Assembly (NCBI GenBank): GCA_902802265.1
Contig: CADCLN010000010.1
Span: forward strand, 1 to 64,000
Origin: an uncultured Bacteroidales bacterium
GTDB taxonomy: Bacteria; Bacteroidota; Bacteroidia; Bacteroidales; Bacteroidaceae
Length of the DNA stretch: 64,000 bases
Direction of reading: 5' to 3'
Positions 46,389 to 56,203 of this stretch are shown here, one piece after another. A program made the position numbers and the translations under genes. Below the pieces are notes generated by a model, which saw only the letters and a program-made list of their open reading frames with translations, did no database searches and was not told the DNA's origin. How positions within the stretch are numbered: position 1 is the stretch's first letter; the number at the start of each line of letters is the position of its first letter.

Positions 46389-47660
46389 TCATTCACTTAA
46401 ACAGAGGTCCAGTTCGTGGCAGATGGCTTCCTTGTCCATGTTCTGTCCGATGAAGACGAGTTTCTGCATACGGTCGCCGTAGTGTTCGTCCCAGTCGCGT
46501 CGAAGTCCTGGTTCAGCCTGAAAGAGGCGTTCCAGTTCATCTTTCGGCATGGTGGCATACCATTGTCCTGCGTTGCGAATGGAGACTTGCTTGCCCGCCT
46601 GTTCAAAGACATAGCAGATGTGCTGTTCGTCGGCAAAATAGCAGATGCCTTTTGCACGAATCACGCTCTTGGGCCAACGGCGTGCCACAAAGTCGTCGAA
46701 GGCTGAAAGGTCCATAGGCGGACGACGCTGATAGACAAAGGTACTGATGCCGTACTCTTCGGCTTCACCCTCGTCGCCGTGGTGGTGGTGACAATGTCCG
46801 CATGTACAGCCTTCACCATGATGGTGCTCATGGTCGTGGTCATCGTCATGATGGTGGTGATGCTCCTCGTCATGGTCTTCGTGGTGATGATGGTGCTCAT
46901 GTTCTTCTTCTTCGTCATCGTCATCGTGATGTTTCTCTATTTCGCTAATCCAGGCCGCGGAGGTCGCCACTTTGTCGAAGTCGAAGGCATGGGTGTTGAT
47001 GATGCGGTCGAGGTCAACGTCGCCATAGTTGCAAGGAATGATTTCGGCTTGGGGCTGAATGGCTCGGATGATTTCCTTGATTCGGCCCAGCTCCTGCGGC
47101 GTCACTTCTGCAGCTTTATTCAGCAGGATGATGTTACAGAATTCTATCTGCTGAATGACAAGGTTTTCGATGTCCTCTTCAGCCAGTTTGTGGTTCATCA
47201 AACCTTCGCCACAGGCAAATTCGTCTTGCATACGCAAAGCATCTACCACAGTAACGATGCTATCGACCACGGGGATGCCATGTTGGGTGTATTTTTCGCC
47301 CATCGTGGGAATGGAACAGATGGTCTGTGCGATAGGTGCGGGTTCGCAGATGCCGCTGGCTTCAATGACGATGTAGTCGAAGCGATGCTGCGAGATGATG
47401 TCGGTGAGTTGTTCCACCAAGTCCATCTTCAGCGTGCAGCAGATGCAGCCATTCTGCAATGCCACCAGGGAGTCGTCTTTCTGGTCAACTACGCCACCTT
47501 TCTGGATGAGGTCTGCGTCGATGTTTACTTCGCCTATGTCGTTGACGATGACGGCAAAGCGAATGCCTTTTTTGTTTGACAAAATGCGATTAAGCAATGT
47601 TGTCTTTCCGCTGCCCAGATAGCCTGTAAGCAGCAGTACTGGAGTGTTCTTATTGTCCAT
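46389..47660 (-). CDS. CobW/COG0523 GTPase with His-rich metal-binding stretch
   Basis: The 423-residue protein is a G3E GTPase: GYLGSGKT (13-20, Walker A), GCICC (71-75, the CxCC metal motif), and a CobW C-terminal domain (about 305-420). Between the domains, residues 243-295 are made almost only of His, Asp and Glu, with CTCGHC at 285-290. Such proteins act as zinc (or other metal) chaperones or insertases and are often induced by zinc starvation. A TonB-dependent receptor lies three genes upstream on the same strand. Confidence 0.92.
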   Translation of the reverse strand: MDNKNTPVLLLTGYLGSGKTTLLNRILSNKKGIRFAVIVNDIGEVNIDADLIQKGGVVDQKDDSLVALQNGCICCTLKMDLVEQLTDIISQHRFDYIVIEASGICEPAPIAQTICSIPTMGEKYTQHGIPVVDSIVTVVDALRMQDEFACGEGLMNHKLAEEDIENLVIQQIEFCNIILLNKAAEVTPQELGRIKEIIRAIQPQAEIIPCNYGDVDLDRIINTHAFDFDKVATSAAWISEIEKHHDDDDEEEEHEHHHHHEDHDEEHHHHHDDDHDHEHHHGEGCTCGHCHHHHGDEGEAEEYGISTFVYQRRPPMDLSAFDDFVARRWPKSVIRAKGICYFADEQHICYVFEQAGKQVSIRNAGQWYATMPKDELERLFQAEPGLRRDWDEHYGDRMQKLVFIGQNMDKEAICHELDLCLSE

Positions 47661-47687
47661 TTTTACAGTTTTGCGTTATCTTGTTTT

Positions 47688-48152
47688 TTATTCTTCTGTC
47701 ACATCTTTCTTCTCTGTGTCCTCAATCGGCTCTGCGCTCTCTGTCTCGTCCATCAAGGTGGTGGTGTCTTGCAGAAGCGTGTCAACTTCCGCTGTGTCGG
47801 GCTGAACAATCTCTATGGGGATTTCTTTGTCTTCCACCACAAATTCTTCTTCCTGAACGGAATCTACGGCTGCTCCCTCGAAAGCGTGCATCTTGGGACG
47901 AGCATTTTTGTCGAACAGAACAAGCGAAACGACCAACAGAAGCATGGCCAGAAGGTAGGCGGTGGTTGAGTGTTTCACAACTTTATCGTCCGACTTACGT
48001 ATAGCGGAGATTACAAAGTAGGCAATGGTGATGAGAAAACAGGCAATGGAAGCCCACGACAGTCCAAAAATCAGACACTTGATGAGCACCACGATAAAGA
48101 CTGCCACGGCTATCACAAGTCCAAGGTCTGCATACGGATTACGTTGTTTCAT
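47688..48152 (-). CDS. Small membrane protein with acidic C-terminal tail
   Basis: The 154-residue protein has three predicted membrane helices (about 10-28, 30-49, 64-82) and then an acidic, Thr/Glu-rich tail (DTAEVDTLLQDTTTLMDE). No family is recognised. It starts 21 bases after the GH43 gene ends and stops 27 bases before the CobW-like gene. Confidence 0.6.
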   Translation of the reverse strand: MKQRNPYADLGLVIAVAVFIVVLIKCLIFGLSWASIACFLITIAYFVISAIRKSDDKVVKHSTTAYLLAMLLLVVSLVLFDKNARPKMHAFEGAAVDSVQEEEFVVEDKEIPIEIVQPDTAEVDTLLQDTTTLMDETESAEPIEDTEKKDVTEE

Positions 48153-48173
48153 GTTGATATTATTTGTGAGGTT

Positions 48174-49226
48174 TTAAAGTTCTATCCAGCCTTCAGCATC
48201 GAAACTGATAGGACGGAGAAAGAGTTTTGCTCTGCCGTTATGTGCTTTTTCGTAGGCATGAGAAAGAAAGTAACTTTGTCCGTCCCATTCATAGACAGCA
48301 CAATGCCCTATTCCGAAAAACTCGGCATCGGGACCAAAGAGCAATGTGCCACCACCCCGCTCCATCGGCTGTCCTTTCTTGTCGAGGTAAGGACCTGTCA
48401 CTTTCTTGGAACGTCCATAGACGGTCTTGTAAGTGGAACGCTCGCCACGGCAGCAATAGTCGAAACTGACAAAGAGATAATAGTAATCACCATGCTTGAA
48501 AATGAAAGGTGCTTCAATGGCATTCTCGCCTGCCTCAATCGTGTCGTTACCTTCCACAGTATAGTTCTGCACATCGTTCAGTTCAGCCAAAGTGAGTTTT
48601 CTGCCCATTCGGCGTGCGATGGTGTGTGGCTTTTCTACGGGTGTCTGGAAATCTTTTTTCGACAGCTTCACCAACTGAATGCCATCCCAGAAAGAACCAA
48701 ACGTGAGATAAGGATTACCTTTCTGGTCAACAATCAGGTTCGGGTCAATGGCGTTGAAATTATCGATGCGACGATGGGATGCAATGACCATGCCCTTGTC
48801 TTCCCACTTGAAGTCGGGCGACTGTGGGTCCAACGTCTTGTTGACAGCCAAGCCAATGGCGCTACCATTCTTGCCAAAGGTAGAGCAGGAATAATACAGA
48901 TGCCAAAGTCCACGATGGTAACTGATGTCGGGTGCCCATGTGTGTCCCCGATAGCCACGCACCGTGTCAACTGCCCAGGCAGGGGTTTCACTCAATGCTG
49001 GAGGTTCCTGTTTCCACTCCTTCATGTCGGCACTGGAGATCACCCCTACATTCATGCCCGTAGAGAAGATGTAGTAACGGCCATTTTCGCCCTTAGCCAT
49101 CACAGGGTCGTGTACATCGGGATGCAGAGCATCAATTTGGAACGGACGACGGCGTTTGGGTTCACTCTGCCCCGAACTGCTGACAGCCCAAACGAACAAG
49201 GTTGCTAAGACAAGTAGCTTTTTCAT
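48174..49226 (-). CDS. GH43 family arabinanase/arabinosidase, secreted
   Basis: The 350-residue protein has a signal peptide (1-19) and a five-bladed propeller with the three catalytic acids in order: VHDPVMA (base Asp), NAIDPNLI (pKa-modulating Asp) and NAIEAPFIFKHG (acid Glu). HTWAPDISYHRGLWHLYYS is also typical. Endo-1,5-alpha-L-arabinanase activity on pectin side chains is the best guess. No SusC/SusD pair accompanies it. Confidence 0.9.
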   Translation of the reverse strand: MKKLLVLATLFVWAVSSSGQSEPKRRRPFQIDALHPDVHDPVMAKGENGRYYIFSTGMNVGVISSADMKEWKQEPPALSETPAWAVDTVRGYRGHTWAPDISYHRGLWHLYYSCSTFGKNGSAIGLAVNKTLDPQSPDFKWEDKGMVIASHRRIDNFNAIDPNLIVDQKGNPYLTFGSFWDGIQLVKLSKKDFQTPVEKPHTIARRMGRKLTLAELNDVQNYTVEGNDTIEAGENAIEAPFIFKHGDYYYLFVSFDYCCRGERSTYKTVYGRSKKVTGPYLDKKGQPMERGGGTLLFGPDAEFFGIGHCAVYEWDGQSYFLSHAYEKAHNGRAKLFLRPISFDAEGWIEL

Positions 49227-49259
49227 GTTGAGGTTTTACGTTATGATGGTTTTACGTTA

Positions 49260-51362
49260 TCATAGATTCCATACGAGTGGAACAATCAAGCGAACAGCCA
49301 GGTTGCGGCCCATGTCAAAGATGCCACGTTCTCCGGTGCGCATATTGTAACCCACATACTTCAAGCGGCTGAGATGATTCTGATAGGCACGATCAAACAG
49401 GTTGTTGACTGAAAGATACAGACTTGCCACCTTGCGGCGATGCACTTTGATGTCCGCACCAGCCGTGAAGTGCACCAGGGTGTAAGACGGCGTGGCTGTT
49501 TCCGTATCGTCAGCCATATAGTAATGATTTTGCCGCAGATGACACTCCAAAGACACCGCTACATAGGCATTGTTGAACAAGTGCCCATCGTGAGTGATTT
49601 CATATTTCAACTCAGAAGTCCAACGCGGAGCTGGGGTGAACGGCAGATATTTTGTCTCCTCAGGTTGGTCAAGCTGCACAGCATCCACAAAGGAAAACGT
49701 GTTGCCAAAGTGCAAACTATGAATGGGATGGAAATCCAATGTGGCTTCAAATCCCAACAAACGTGCATTACCAGCATCGTAGCAATAAGTGGGATGTTCT
49801 GGGTCAATCACTTCGTTGGTGCGATGGCAGAAAATGAAATGGTTGATACGATTGGCAAACAAAGCTAACTGAGCAGAAACATAGCGTGAAGAGAAGTCCA
49901 GTCCCAAGTCCGCCTGCCAGCTGTGTTCTGGTTTTAAGTTGTGGTTGCCCACTTCAAATCGCTGCGTACCTTCATGCACACCGTATGAAGCCAATTCGCT
50001 CAGATTGGGAGCACGAAATCCACGTGACACATTGGCTCGCACATTCAGCTTGTCCGTAACATTATATACCGCACCAATACTGGCAGAAAAACCGTCCATG
50101 TTTCGGCGGAAATCTGTGAATCGAACCTCCTCATCCTCTATCAATCCTTCACTATGCAGCCATCTGTAGTCCATGCGCACGCCACCTGTCAAATTCCATC
50201 TTCCCAAGCGTTTGCTTGCCGTCGCAAAACCGCCGATGTCAAAGAGCCTGTAGGCAGGAATCAGGTATTCATCACCCTTGTTGAGTGAACGTTGCCACAT
50301 GCCCCCCACACCAGCAGCCAGTCTCCAACCATTTTCGGTTTCCAATTGGTAGCGTATATCATAATTCAACGTGTGCAACAGAAAATCAAGTCCACATGCC
50401 TCAGCACTTTCTTCAAACTCCTTACGTCGGTTTTGCTGATAGCCAACCAACACTTTCAGATGTCCTTTGCCCATCCAGATGGAGTTGTCCAGAACAGCCT
50501 TGTAATGGTAAACTTGCTGAAACGGCAACGTCTTTCCATAGGTCTTCACATCACCTTCAGCCAGCAGTTCTCCTGTCAATTCATCACGTTCTCCCTCCAC
50601 CATGCCAGGCGTCAAATGATAGTAACCCAATGTCAAGTGTGAATGTCCCCATGACTTATTCAGCCCCAGCAGACCATGTACAGCTCGTTCTTGAAACTGA
50701 GAACCTGGCACATAGCCGTCCTTGCGGTTCTGATAAGCATGAGCCAACTTCTGACTCCAACGCCCATCCCAGACAAAGCCTTTCTGGTTTCCAGCAAAAT
50801 TCACAGAATAGTCAAATAGACCGTTGTTCGTCTGAAAACCCGTACTCAGATTAGCAGCCATCTGTCCCATAGGCAACACCTTGTGGGGATGCAGAATCAG
50901 CACACCAGCCATGGCATCTGAACCATACATCAAACTGGCAGGTCCTTTCAGAATTTCCACTTGCCCCACCGTCTGAGCATCCACCTCAATGCCATGCTCA
51001 TCTCCCCATTGCTGCCCTTCCTGCCGGATGCCGTCGTTCACCACAGCCACACGGTTGTAGCCCAAACCACGAATCACAGGCTTCGAAATGGCACCGCCCG
51101 TCGTAATCTGCGACACACCTGGCTGCTTGGCAATGACATCGATGATGTTGGTCGATGGGGTCGATTGCAATTCTGTTTCGGTAACGATGCTCACGGGAGC
51201 TGGCATTTCCTTTAGCTTGCTTTCTCCCGTCAAACCTGTCACTACCACCTCGTTCAAGTCCAAATGACGGAAATAGATGTCAGCACTATCAGACGCCGAC
51301 TGTGCACTCGCCATCATGCTCAAACACAGGAACAAGGAAAACAATATAGGTTTCTTTATCAT
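49260..51362 (-). CDS. TonB-dependent outer-membrane receptor
   Basis: The ATG at 51362 gives MIKKPILFSLFLCLSMMASAQS, a signal peptide; an in-frame ATG 5 codons earlier is less likely. The 700-residue product has the TonB box region (LNEVVVTG), a plug domain (PVIRGLGYNRVAVVNDGIRQEG, GPASLMYGSDAMAGV) and a 22-strand barrel with a C-terminal aromatic-ended strand. The plug resembles those of metal or heme receptors rather than SusC; there is no N-terminal CarboxypepD_reg domain. The nearby His-rich CobW protein makes zinc a possible substrate. Confidence 0.9.
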   Translation of the reverse strand: MIKKPILFSLFLCLSMMASAQSASDSADIYFRHLDLNEVVVTGLTGESKLKEMPAPVSIVTETELQSTPSTNIIDVIAKQPGVSQITTGGAISKPVIRGLGYNRVAVVNDGIRQEGQQWGDEHGIEVDAQTVGQVEILKGPASLMYGSDAMAGVLILHPHKVLPMGQMAANLSTGFQTNNGLFDYSVNFAGNQKGFVWDGRWSQKLAHAYQNRKDGYVPGSQFQERAVHGLLGLNKSWGHSHLTLGYYHLTPGMVEGERDELTGELLAEGDVKTYGKTLPFQQVYHYKAVLDNSIWMGKGHLKVLVGYQQNRRKEFEESAEACGLDFLLHTLNYDIRYQLETENGWRLAAGVGGMWQRSLNKGDEYLIPAYRLFDIGGFATASKRLGRWNLTGGVRMDYRWLHSEGLIEDEEVRFTDFRRNMDGFSASIGAVYNVTDKLNVRANVSRGFRAPNLSELASYGVHEGTQRFEVGNHNLKPEHSWQADLGLDFSSRYVSAQLALFANRINHFIFCHRTNEVIDPEHPTYCYDAGNARLLGFEATLDFHPIHSLHFGNTFSFVDAVQLDQPEETKYLPFTPAPRWTSELKYEITHDGHLFNNAYVAVSLECHLRQNHYYMADDTETATPSYTLVHFTAGADIKVHRRKVASLYLSVNNLFDRAYQNHLSRLKYVGYNMRTGERGIFDMGRNLAVRLIVPLVWNL

Positions 51363-51392
51363 ATAACAATGAATCATTGTAACATTTTTGCA

Positions 51393-52856
51393 TTAACAAG
51401 CAGGACTCAGCAACTGCTTAATGCCCTGTTCGCGGTGGCAAAGGTGAATGGGAATCCCAAACTTTTCACAAAGATGCTGAGCTACATGCTGGGCACAATA
51501 TACTGAGCGGTGCTGCCCACCCGTACAGCCGAAGGAAATCTGCAAATCTGTGAAACCTCGGTCTATCCAGCGTTGCACGTGAAAATCAACAATGGGATAT
51601 ATGTGAGCCAGAAATTGCAGTATTTCACCATCCTTTTCCAGAAAATCAATGACAGGCTGGTCAAGTCCGGTCAAATGCTTATACTCCGCATAGCGTCCTG
51701 GATTATTGCTGGCCCTACAGTCAAACACATAACCACCTCCATTGCCAGTGGTGTCTGCCGGAATACCTTTCTTATAAGAAAAAGAGAAAACACGAATGCC
51801 CGCAGGCTCCACAGACTGAGAGTCAGACATGCTGACCAATTGGCTGACAACCGTTTTCAGGTAAAGATATTTGTCACAAGTGCCACGCTCCAGCTCCTTA
51901 CGCAAATTCTCCAGAGCTGGCGGTATGCTGTCAATGAAATGCTGCTTCTTTTCCCATAATCCACGATAACCGTATGCGCCAAGAACTTGCAACAGCCTAA
52001 AAAGCACAAACTCATGCAGTCGCTGCAGGAAGTGCTCTTTGCTCAACGACTGATAGCAAGCCGGACACAATCCATTCTGCAAATAAGGCTGAAGCGCATC
52101 CCAATAAGCATCCACTAATTCTGTGCGGAGCGCATCACTATACTTGGCTGAGGCTTGCCACAGGAAAGAAGCTACATCATAATAGATAGGTCCTTTTCTT
52201 CCTCCTTGATAATCAATATAGAAAGGACGTCCATCCTTTAGCATGACATTTCTGGCCTGAAAGTCACGATACAGAAATGTGTCGGCATCCTCTACAAGCA
52301 AATCATCGGCAAACTGTTCAAAATCTGCTTGCAACCTGTATTCATTAAACTCTATACCCCGCAACTTCAGGTAGCAGTACTTGAAGTAGTTCAGGTCGAA
52401 CATCACAGACGTCCGGTCCATTTCCTGCTGCGGATAACAATGAGTAAACACATACGAATCCCCCCCTTCAAACTGGAACTGTGGAAGTTCGCTGATAACC
52501 TGTTGCAGCATCAGTTTCTCCATGTCATCATACTGTCCACCTTGCTCACGCCCCCGACGGATAAAGTCGAAAAGCGAAGTGCTGCCAAGGTCTTCCTGCA
52601 GATAAGCCATGAAGTCGTCGGTGTGGCTATACACTTTAGGAACAGGCAGATGACGAGCAGCGAAGAGCAATGACAGGTTGAAGAAAGCCTGATTCTCTTC
52701 CGCACTCGTACCCACCACTCCGATAAGCGTTCCCCCGTCAGCAGCAGTCAACCTGAAATACTGACGATTGGAACCAGCACCTGGCAGTTTCTCTATCTTC
52801 ACAGGTTCTGTGCCGCAGAGTTCACGGTAGAGAGCAATTAGTCTTTCCTGTTCCAT
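51393..52856 (-). CDS. APH-type kinase fused to a RapZ C-terminal domain
   Basis: Residues 1-330 of 487 form an aminoglycoside-phosphotransferase-like small-molecule kinase (LPGAGSNRQYFRL, FLYRDFQARNVML with the catalytic HRD equivalent YRDFQARN, and FYIDYQGGRKGPIYYD). From about 345 to the end is a RapZ C-terminal domain (VFSFSYKKG, YVFDCRASNNPGRY, ISFGCTGGQHRSVY). The substrate may be a peptidoglycan-derived amino sugar, as for AmgK, with the RapZ part sensing amino-sugar signals; this is inference. It overlaps the ABC permease gene by 19 bases. Confidence 0.85.
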   Translation of the reverse strand: MEQERLIALYRELCGTEPVKIEKLPGAGSNRQYFRLTAADGGTLIGVVGTSAEENQAFFNLSLLFAARHLPVPKVYSHTDDFMAYLQEDLGSTSLFDFIRRGREQGGQYDDMEKLMLQQVISELPQFQFEGGDSYVFTHCYPQQEMDRTSVMFDLNYFKYCYLKLRGIEFNEYRLQADFEQFADDLLVEDADTFLYRDFQARNVMLKDGRPFYIDYQGGRKGPIYYDVASFLWQASAKYSDALRTELVDAYWDALQPYLQNGLCPACYQSLSKEHFLQRLHEFVLFRLLQVLGAYGYRGLWEKKQHFIDSIPPALENLRKELERGTCDKYLYLKTVVSQLVSMSDSQSVEPAGIRVFSFSYKKGIPADTTGNGGGYVFDCRASNNPGRYAEYKHLTGLDQPVIDFLEKDGEILQFLAHIYPIVDFHVQRWIDRGFTDLQISFGCTGGQHRSVYCAQHVAQHLCEKFGIPIHLCHREQGIKQLLSPAC

Positions 52857-54037
52857 ATCTTCATGACTTTGCTTTTAACAGCGACCACATTAAGAATCGA
52901 AACCAACACCAGCAGACACACACCCACCAAGAGCGAAGGCCAGAAAGGAGGCGTCTGCATGTCGGGGAAAAAGTTCCGGAAGGTTTCAAGATACTTACTG
53001 CGCACTACAAACAATATGACGACAGCCATCAACAGCACCACCACGTTCAGTCCCACCGTAAGCAACTGGTAAGGCAAAGAAACCCGTGCCGGACTGTAGC
53101 CTATAACCAGCAGATTCTCCAGTTTGGTACTGTTCTTCTGCACCAACAGATACACCGAAAGCATCAGAATATAGAACGACAAAATACTGATAATCAATCC
53201 AACTGTCATCACAATAGCAATGATGACCCGCAGCATAAACGTCGTCTTTGACGCATCCAGCTTGTCCTGGTCTGTCTCGTAATTATTCTGCTGCAGATAG
53301 GCTGCAATGTGGTCGTCCGTGGGATTGTTCACCTCCATAATCAGACGTGTAGGCTCTTCTTTCGCATTCGGAGCAAATTCGGCATTCGCCCACCGCATGA
53401 AACTTTCTGGCACCAAGATGGTATTCAGACGACTACTGAATCCGGCAATTCTGCCATCGTAAAGCTGCTGCTTGCCGTTGCCGTCAATGCGAATCTTCAT
53501 TTTCATGGCACCGATGATACCTTCCGACAACTTGGGCATCCCTCGTGACTGAGCATAGCCAAAATTGTACAGGTCAAGGTAATTCTTGGGTAGAATGATG
53601 GGGATGTCCGTATCACCCTCCTGATAATTCCAAGCACCTGTGGCAACATCCACAAATGCATCGGGCACCGCTTCAAAAAACATATCCGTCGAGATGTTTG
53701 CAAAGCCCTCAATGTCGAAACTGGCACGCACATCGAAAGCACAGGGCGTGAAAGCACCCAGACGCTCCACAAAGGGTTGCGACTTGAAGTCATCGATGTC
53801 GGCAGCCGTGAACGCATTCGACTTACCCGTAATGGTGGTCATGGCACCTATCTTCTTGTTGACTATCAGGTAGTCTGCCTTCATGAACGTATCTTCACCG
53901 TTGTAAATGGCCTGCGTATCGTTATAGAATTGCACACCCAGCATGATAATCACCATTCCCACCAAATTGGCAAGGAAAAAACCCGCAAACTGAGGAATGG
54001 AGATGTGCTGACGAAGTAATTTCCAAATTAAAGACAT
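52838..54037 (-). CDS. ABC transporter permease, FtsX/MacB-like
   Basis: The 399-residue protein has an N-terminal helix (about 18-37), a large extracytoplasmic domain (40-265), and three C-terminal helices (about 270-300, 325-350, 370-390), the FtsX/MacB topology. It pairs with the ATPase gene 24 bases upstream. The exported substrate or mechanical target is unknown. Its 3' end overlaps the APH-RapZ gene. Confidence 0.85.
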   Translation of the reverse strand: MSLIWKLLRQHISIPQFAGFFLANLVGMVIIMLGVQFYNDTQAIYNGEDTFMKADYLIVNKKIGAMTTITGKSNAFTAADIDDFKSQPFVERLGAFTPCAFDVRASFDIEGFANISTDMFFEAVPDAFVDVATGAWNYQEGDTDIPIILPKNYLDLYNFGYAQSRGMPKLSEGIIGAMKMKIRIDGNGKQQLYDGRIAGFSSRLNTILVPESFMRWANAEFAPNAKEEPTRLIMEVNNPTDDHIAAYLQQNNYETDQDKLDASKTTFMLRVIIAIVMTVGLIISILSFYILMLSVYLLVQKNSTKLENLLVIGYSPARVSLPYQLLTVGLNVVVLLMAVVILFVVRSKYLETFRNFFPDMQTPPFWPSLLVGVCLLVLVSILNVVAVKSKVMKIWNRKD

Positions 54038-54061
54038 AAATTCATTTACAATTTTGCAATT

Positions 54062-54706
54062 TTACAATTTAAAGATCTGGTCGTATTGTAAATCAATATG
54101 TTTACCAATCGAAGTTGTAATGATGCCAGCTCCCTGTTTCCCCGCTTCCGTGGTCAGAATGTGTCCCATAATAGCAGAATTGGCATCGTCCAAGTGGCTA
54201 ATAGGCTCATCCACAAACACAAAGTCGAAAGGCTGGCACAATGTACGGATAAGGGCAACACGCTGCTGCTGACCAAACGACATCCGGCCAATCAATGCCG
54301 TCTGCTTGTCGGCAATGCCCAGCATCTCAAACCACTCCTCTATCTGCTTTTTCTTCTGATAACCTGTCAGTTTGTTCTTTATCTGCACATTCTCCCACGC
54401 CGTCAGTTCCGGAAACAAGCGCAGCTCCTGCCACAACAAGGCAATGTGCTGCTTGCGCACTTCCACCCAGTCAGCAATGGTGAGTTGACGCACATTCTTG
54501 CCGTCAAACAAGATGTCGCCTAGATAGTCCCGACGGTAACCATAGATATAGCTACAGATTGAGGATTTACCCGTGCCGCTATTTGCCTCCACCAGATAGA
54601 TTTTATTTTTTTCAAACGCCACATCGTGGTTCCAGATGTCCGACACCACATCGTTGCGGCTTTCGAACACCTTCGGCAAGGTGTGGAGCAATTGTATTTT
54701 CTCCAT
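54062..54706 (-). CDS. ABC transporter ATP-binding protein
   Basis: With the ATG at 54706 the protein has 214 residues; a longer frame to 54772 overlaps the DUF4836 gene and adds a non-typical tail. Motifs: VEANSGTGKSSICSY (Walker A), MSFGQQQRVALIR (signature) and DFVFVDEPISHLDD (Walker B). It energises the adjacent FtsX-like permease. It starts 4 bases after the lipoprotein gene. Confidence 0.9.
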   Translation of the reverse strand: MEKIQLLHTLPKVFESRNDVVSDIWNHDVAFEKNKIYLVEANSGTGKSSICSYIYGYRRDYLGDILFDGKNVRQLTIADWVEVRKQHIALLWQELRLFPELTAWENVQIKNKLTGYQKKKQIEEWFEMLGIADKQTALIGRMSFGQQQRVALIRTLCQPFDFVFVDEPISHLDDANSAIMGHILTTEAGKQGAGIITTSIGKHIDLQYDQIFKL

Positions 54707-54710
54707 TTTA

Positions 54711-56183
54711 TTATTGAAGTAAGGCTTTAAGAAAATTAACCGATGAATCCTTAATTTCCACAGTAAGTTCAACGCTGTTGGACGACCGTGATTTCAACGT
54801 CAGCGACTTCATCTGTCCCATCACTTTGTTCACTATTCCCAACTTTAATGGGGTATCGCTGAGCAAATTCTCCAAATCCACAAACACATAAAGCTGCTGC
54901 TTCTTGATTTCATCCGACAACGGATCGAGCAATTGACTGCGCTTTGAAATGTTGTTGGCAGCAAACATCTTCGCCGACGCAAAATACACATCATCACCGT
55001 CAAGTCCCCAGTTCAGAGTATATTCCGGCATCTTCAGAACGAAATGATTATCCTTCGCCTGCGTCATGCTCATGCCATACTCCTTCATGGTGTCCCGCCA
55101 GTAGTCCACGTCCTTCATGAAGTCCTTGTTGTCAACCTTTGCTGTCAGCATAAAGTCCTGCGAAAGCATTTGTTTTCCAGAGAAATCCTTTGGAAGCGTT
55201 ATCGCCACATCACCATCAACCGCACGCAGAATAGCCTCCACGTCAATGGCTCGTTCCAGGGCTACCAACAACATCTTTGCCTGCTCATCCCGCTTCAACT
55301 GGTCCAGCAGCCACGACCCCTTCACACCCAGACAAGCCCAAACCGCAAAACCTTCCATCGGAGCCTGAATGTAACGACCCTCTATCTTGTGAAAGTTCTT
55401 GTTCCCTTCCTCTAACAGCTTCTTGGCAGCATTCGACTTGCCCTGAATATCAGCCGTCAGCACAGCCTTGCCGTCTTGAAATGCCACTGCAGAGAACACC
55501 TCCAGGTCCACCAGACGGACACCCTTCGGAATGAACGAGTACAGCGTGCCCAGCACATCCTCCGAAAGCGCGGCACCATTGCTGTATGCCACCACGTCGC
55601 AGTCACCACGTTTCTCCATCTGGCTATATGTTTCCGTACCGACAAAGCTGAAGTCCTTCTCCAAATCCATCAATCCAAGTGCAATCTGCCGTGTCTGCAT
55701 CACATTGCCGTCACCCGCATTTGCCAGCACCAACATCGTGTGACTGTTGTAGCTCATCACTATGTCGTCCAGCAAAATAGACTGCTTCACTCCATCTTCC
55801 TCCGGAGCCGTCTGGGCAATGCCCTGCGAGGCCAACATCCCAATGAATTTCTCCACGTCGTCGGCATCGTCAATCCGCATCGTCACCCCTACAAAATTGC
55901 CAGCCTTGAAACCATACAGCGGCGAGGTGAAGTCGATGCCCATGTCGCCTGGATTCTCCATGTAATGCCGCAACTGCTGCTTGGCATCACCTGCAGTAAT
56001 AAGTCCTAAATACCGGTTCAGAAATTGCATCAGTCCAGAATTCGCCAAATCGCCTTCCTGAACAATATGGGCCACATTCACGCTGACCACCACAGAGGCT
56101 TCTTGAGGTACGACCTGCACATAATCGGTCTTGTGGCAAGCCACAAACAATACTGCTGCTAATAATAATTTTACAATTTTCAT
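54711..56183 (-). CDS. DUF4836-type lipoprotein
   Basis: The 490-residue protein has a lipoprotein signal (MKIVKLLLAAVLFVAC, lipobox FVAC) and the start VQVVPQEASVVVSVNVAHIV, typical for DUF4836. The remaining sequence alternates beta strands and helices with no catalytic motif. It lies 4 bases from the ABC ATPase gene and 20 after rsmE, so lipoprotein and exporter are probably made together and may work together at the envelope. Confidence 0.8.
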   Translation of the reverse strand: MKIVKLLLAAVLFVACHKTDYVQVVPQEASVVVSVNVAHIVQEGDLANSGLMQFLNRYLGLITAGDAKQQLRHYMENPGDMGIDFTSPLYGFKAGNFVGVTMRIDDADDVEKFIGMLASQGIAQTAPEEDGVKQSILLDDIVMSYNSHTMLVLANAGDGNVMQTRQIALGLMDLEKDFSFVGTETYSQMEKRGDCDVVAYSNGAALSEDVLGTLYSFIPKGVRLVDLEVFSAVAFQDGKAVLTADIQGKSNAAKKLLEEGNKNFHKIEGRYIQAPMEGFAVWACLGVKGSWLLDQLKRDEQAKMLLVALERAIDVEAILRAVDGDVAITLPKDFSGKQMLSQDFMLTAKVDNKDFMKDVDYWRDTMKEYGMSMTQAKDNHFVLKMPEYTLNWGLDGDDVYFASAKMFAANNISKRSQLLDPLSDEIKKQQLYVFVDLENLLSDTPLKLGIVNKVMGQMKSLTLKSRSSNSVELTVEIKDSSVNFLKALLQ

Positions 56184-56203
56184 AATATTCTGAGTTTTTC
56201 TGA

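Noticed and set aside
46779-47579. Plus-strand frame rich in Met and Val
   Set aside because: It is the complement of the His/Asp-rich part of the CobW gene and reflects that base composition only.
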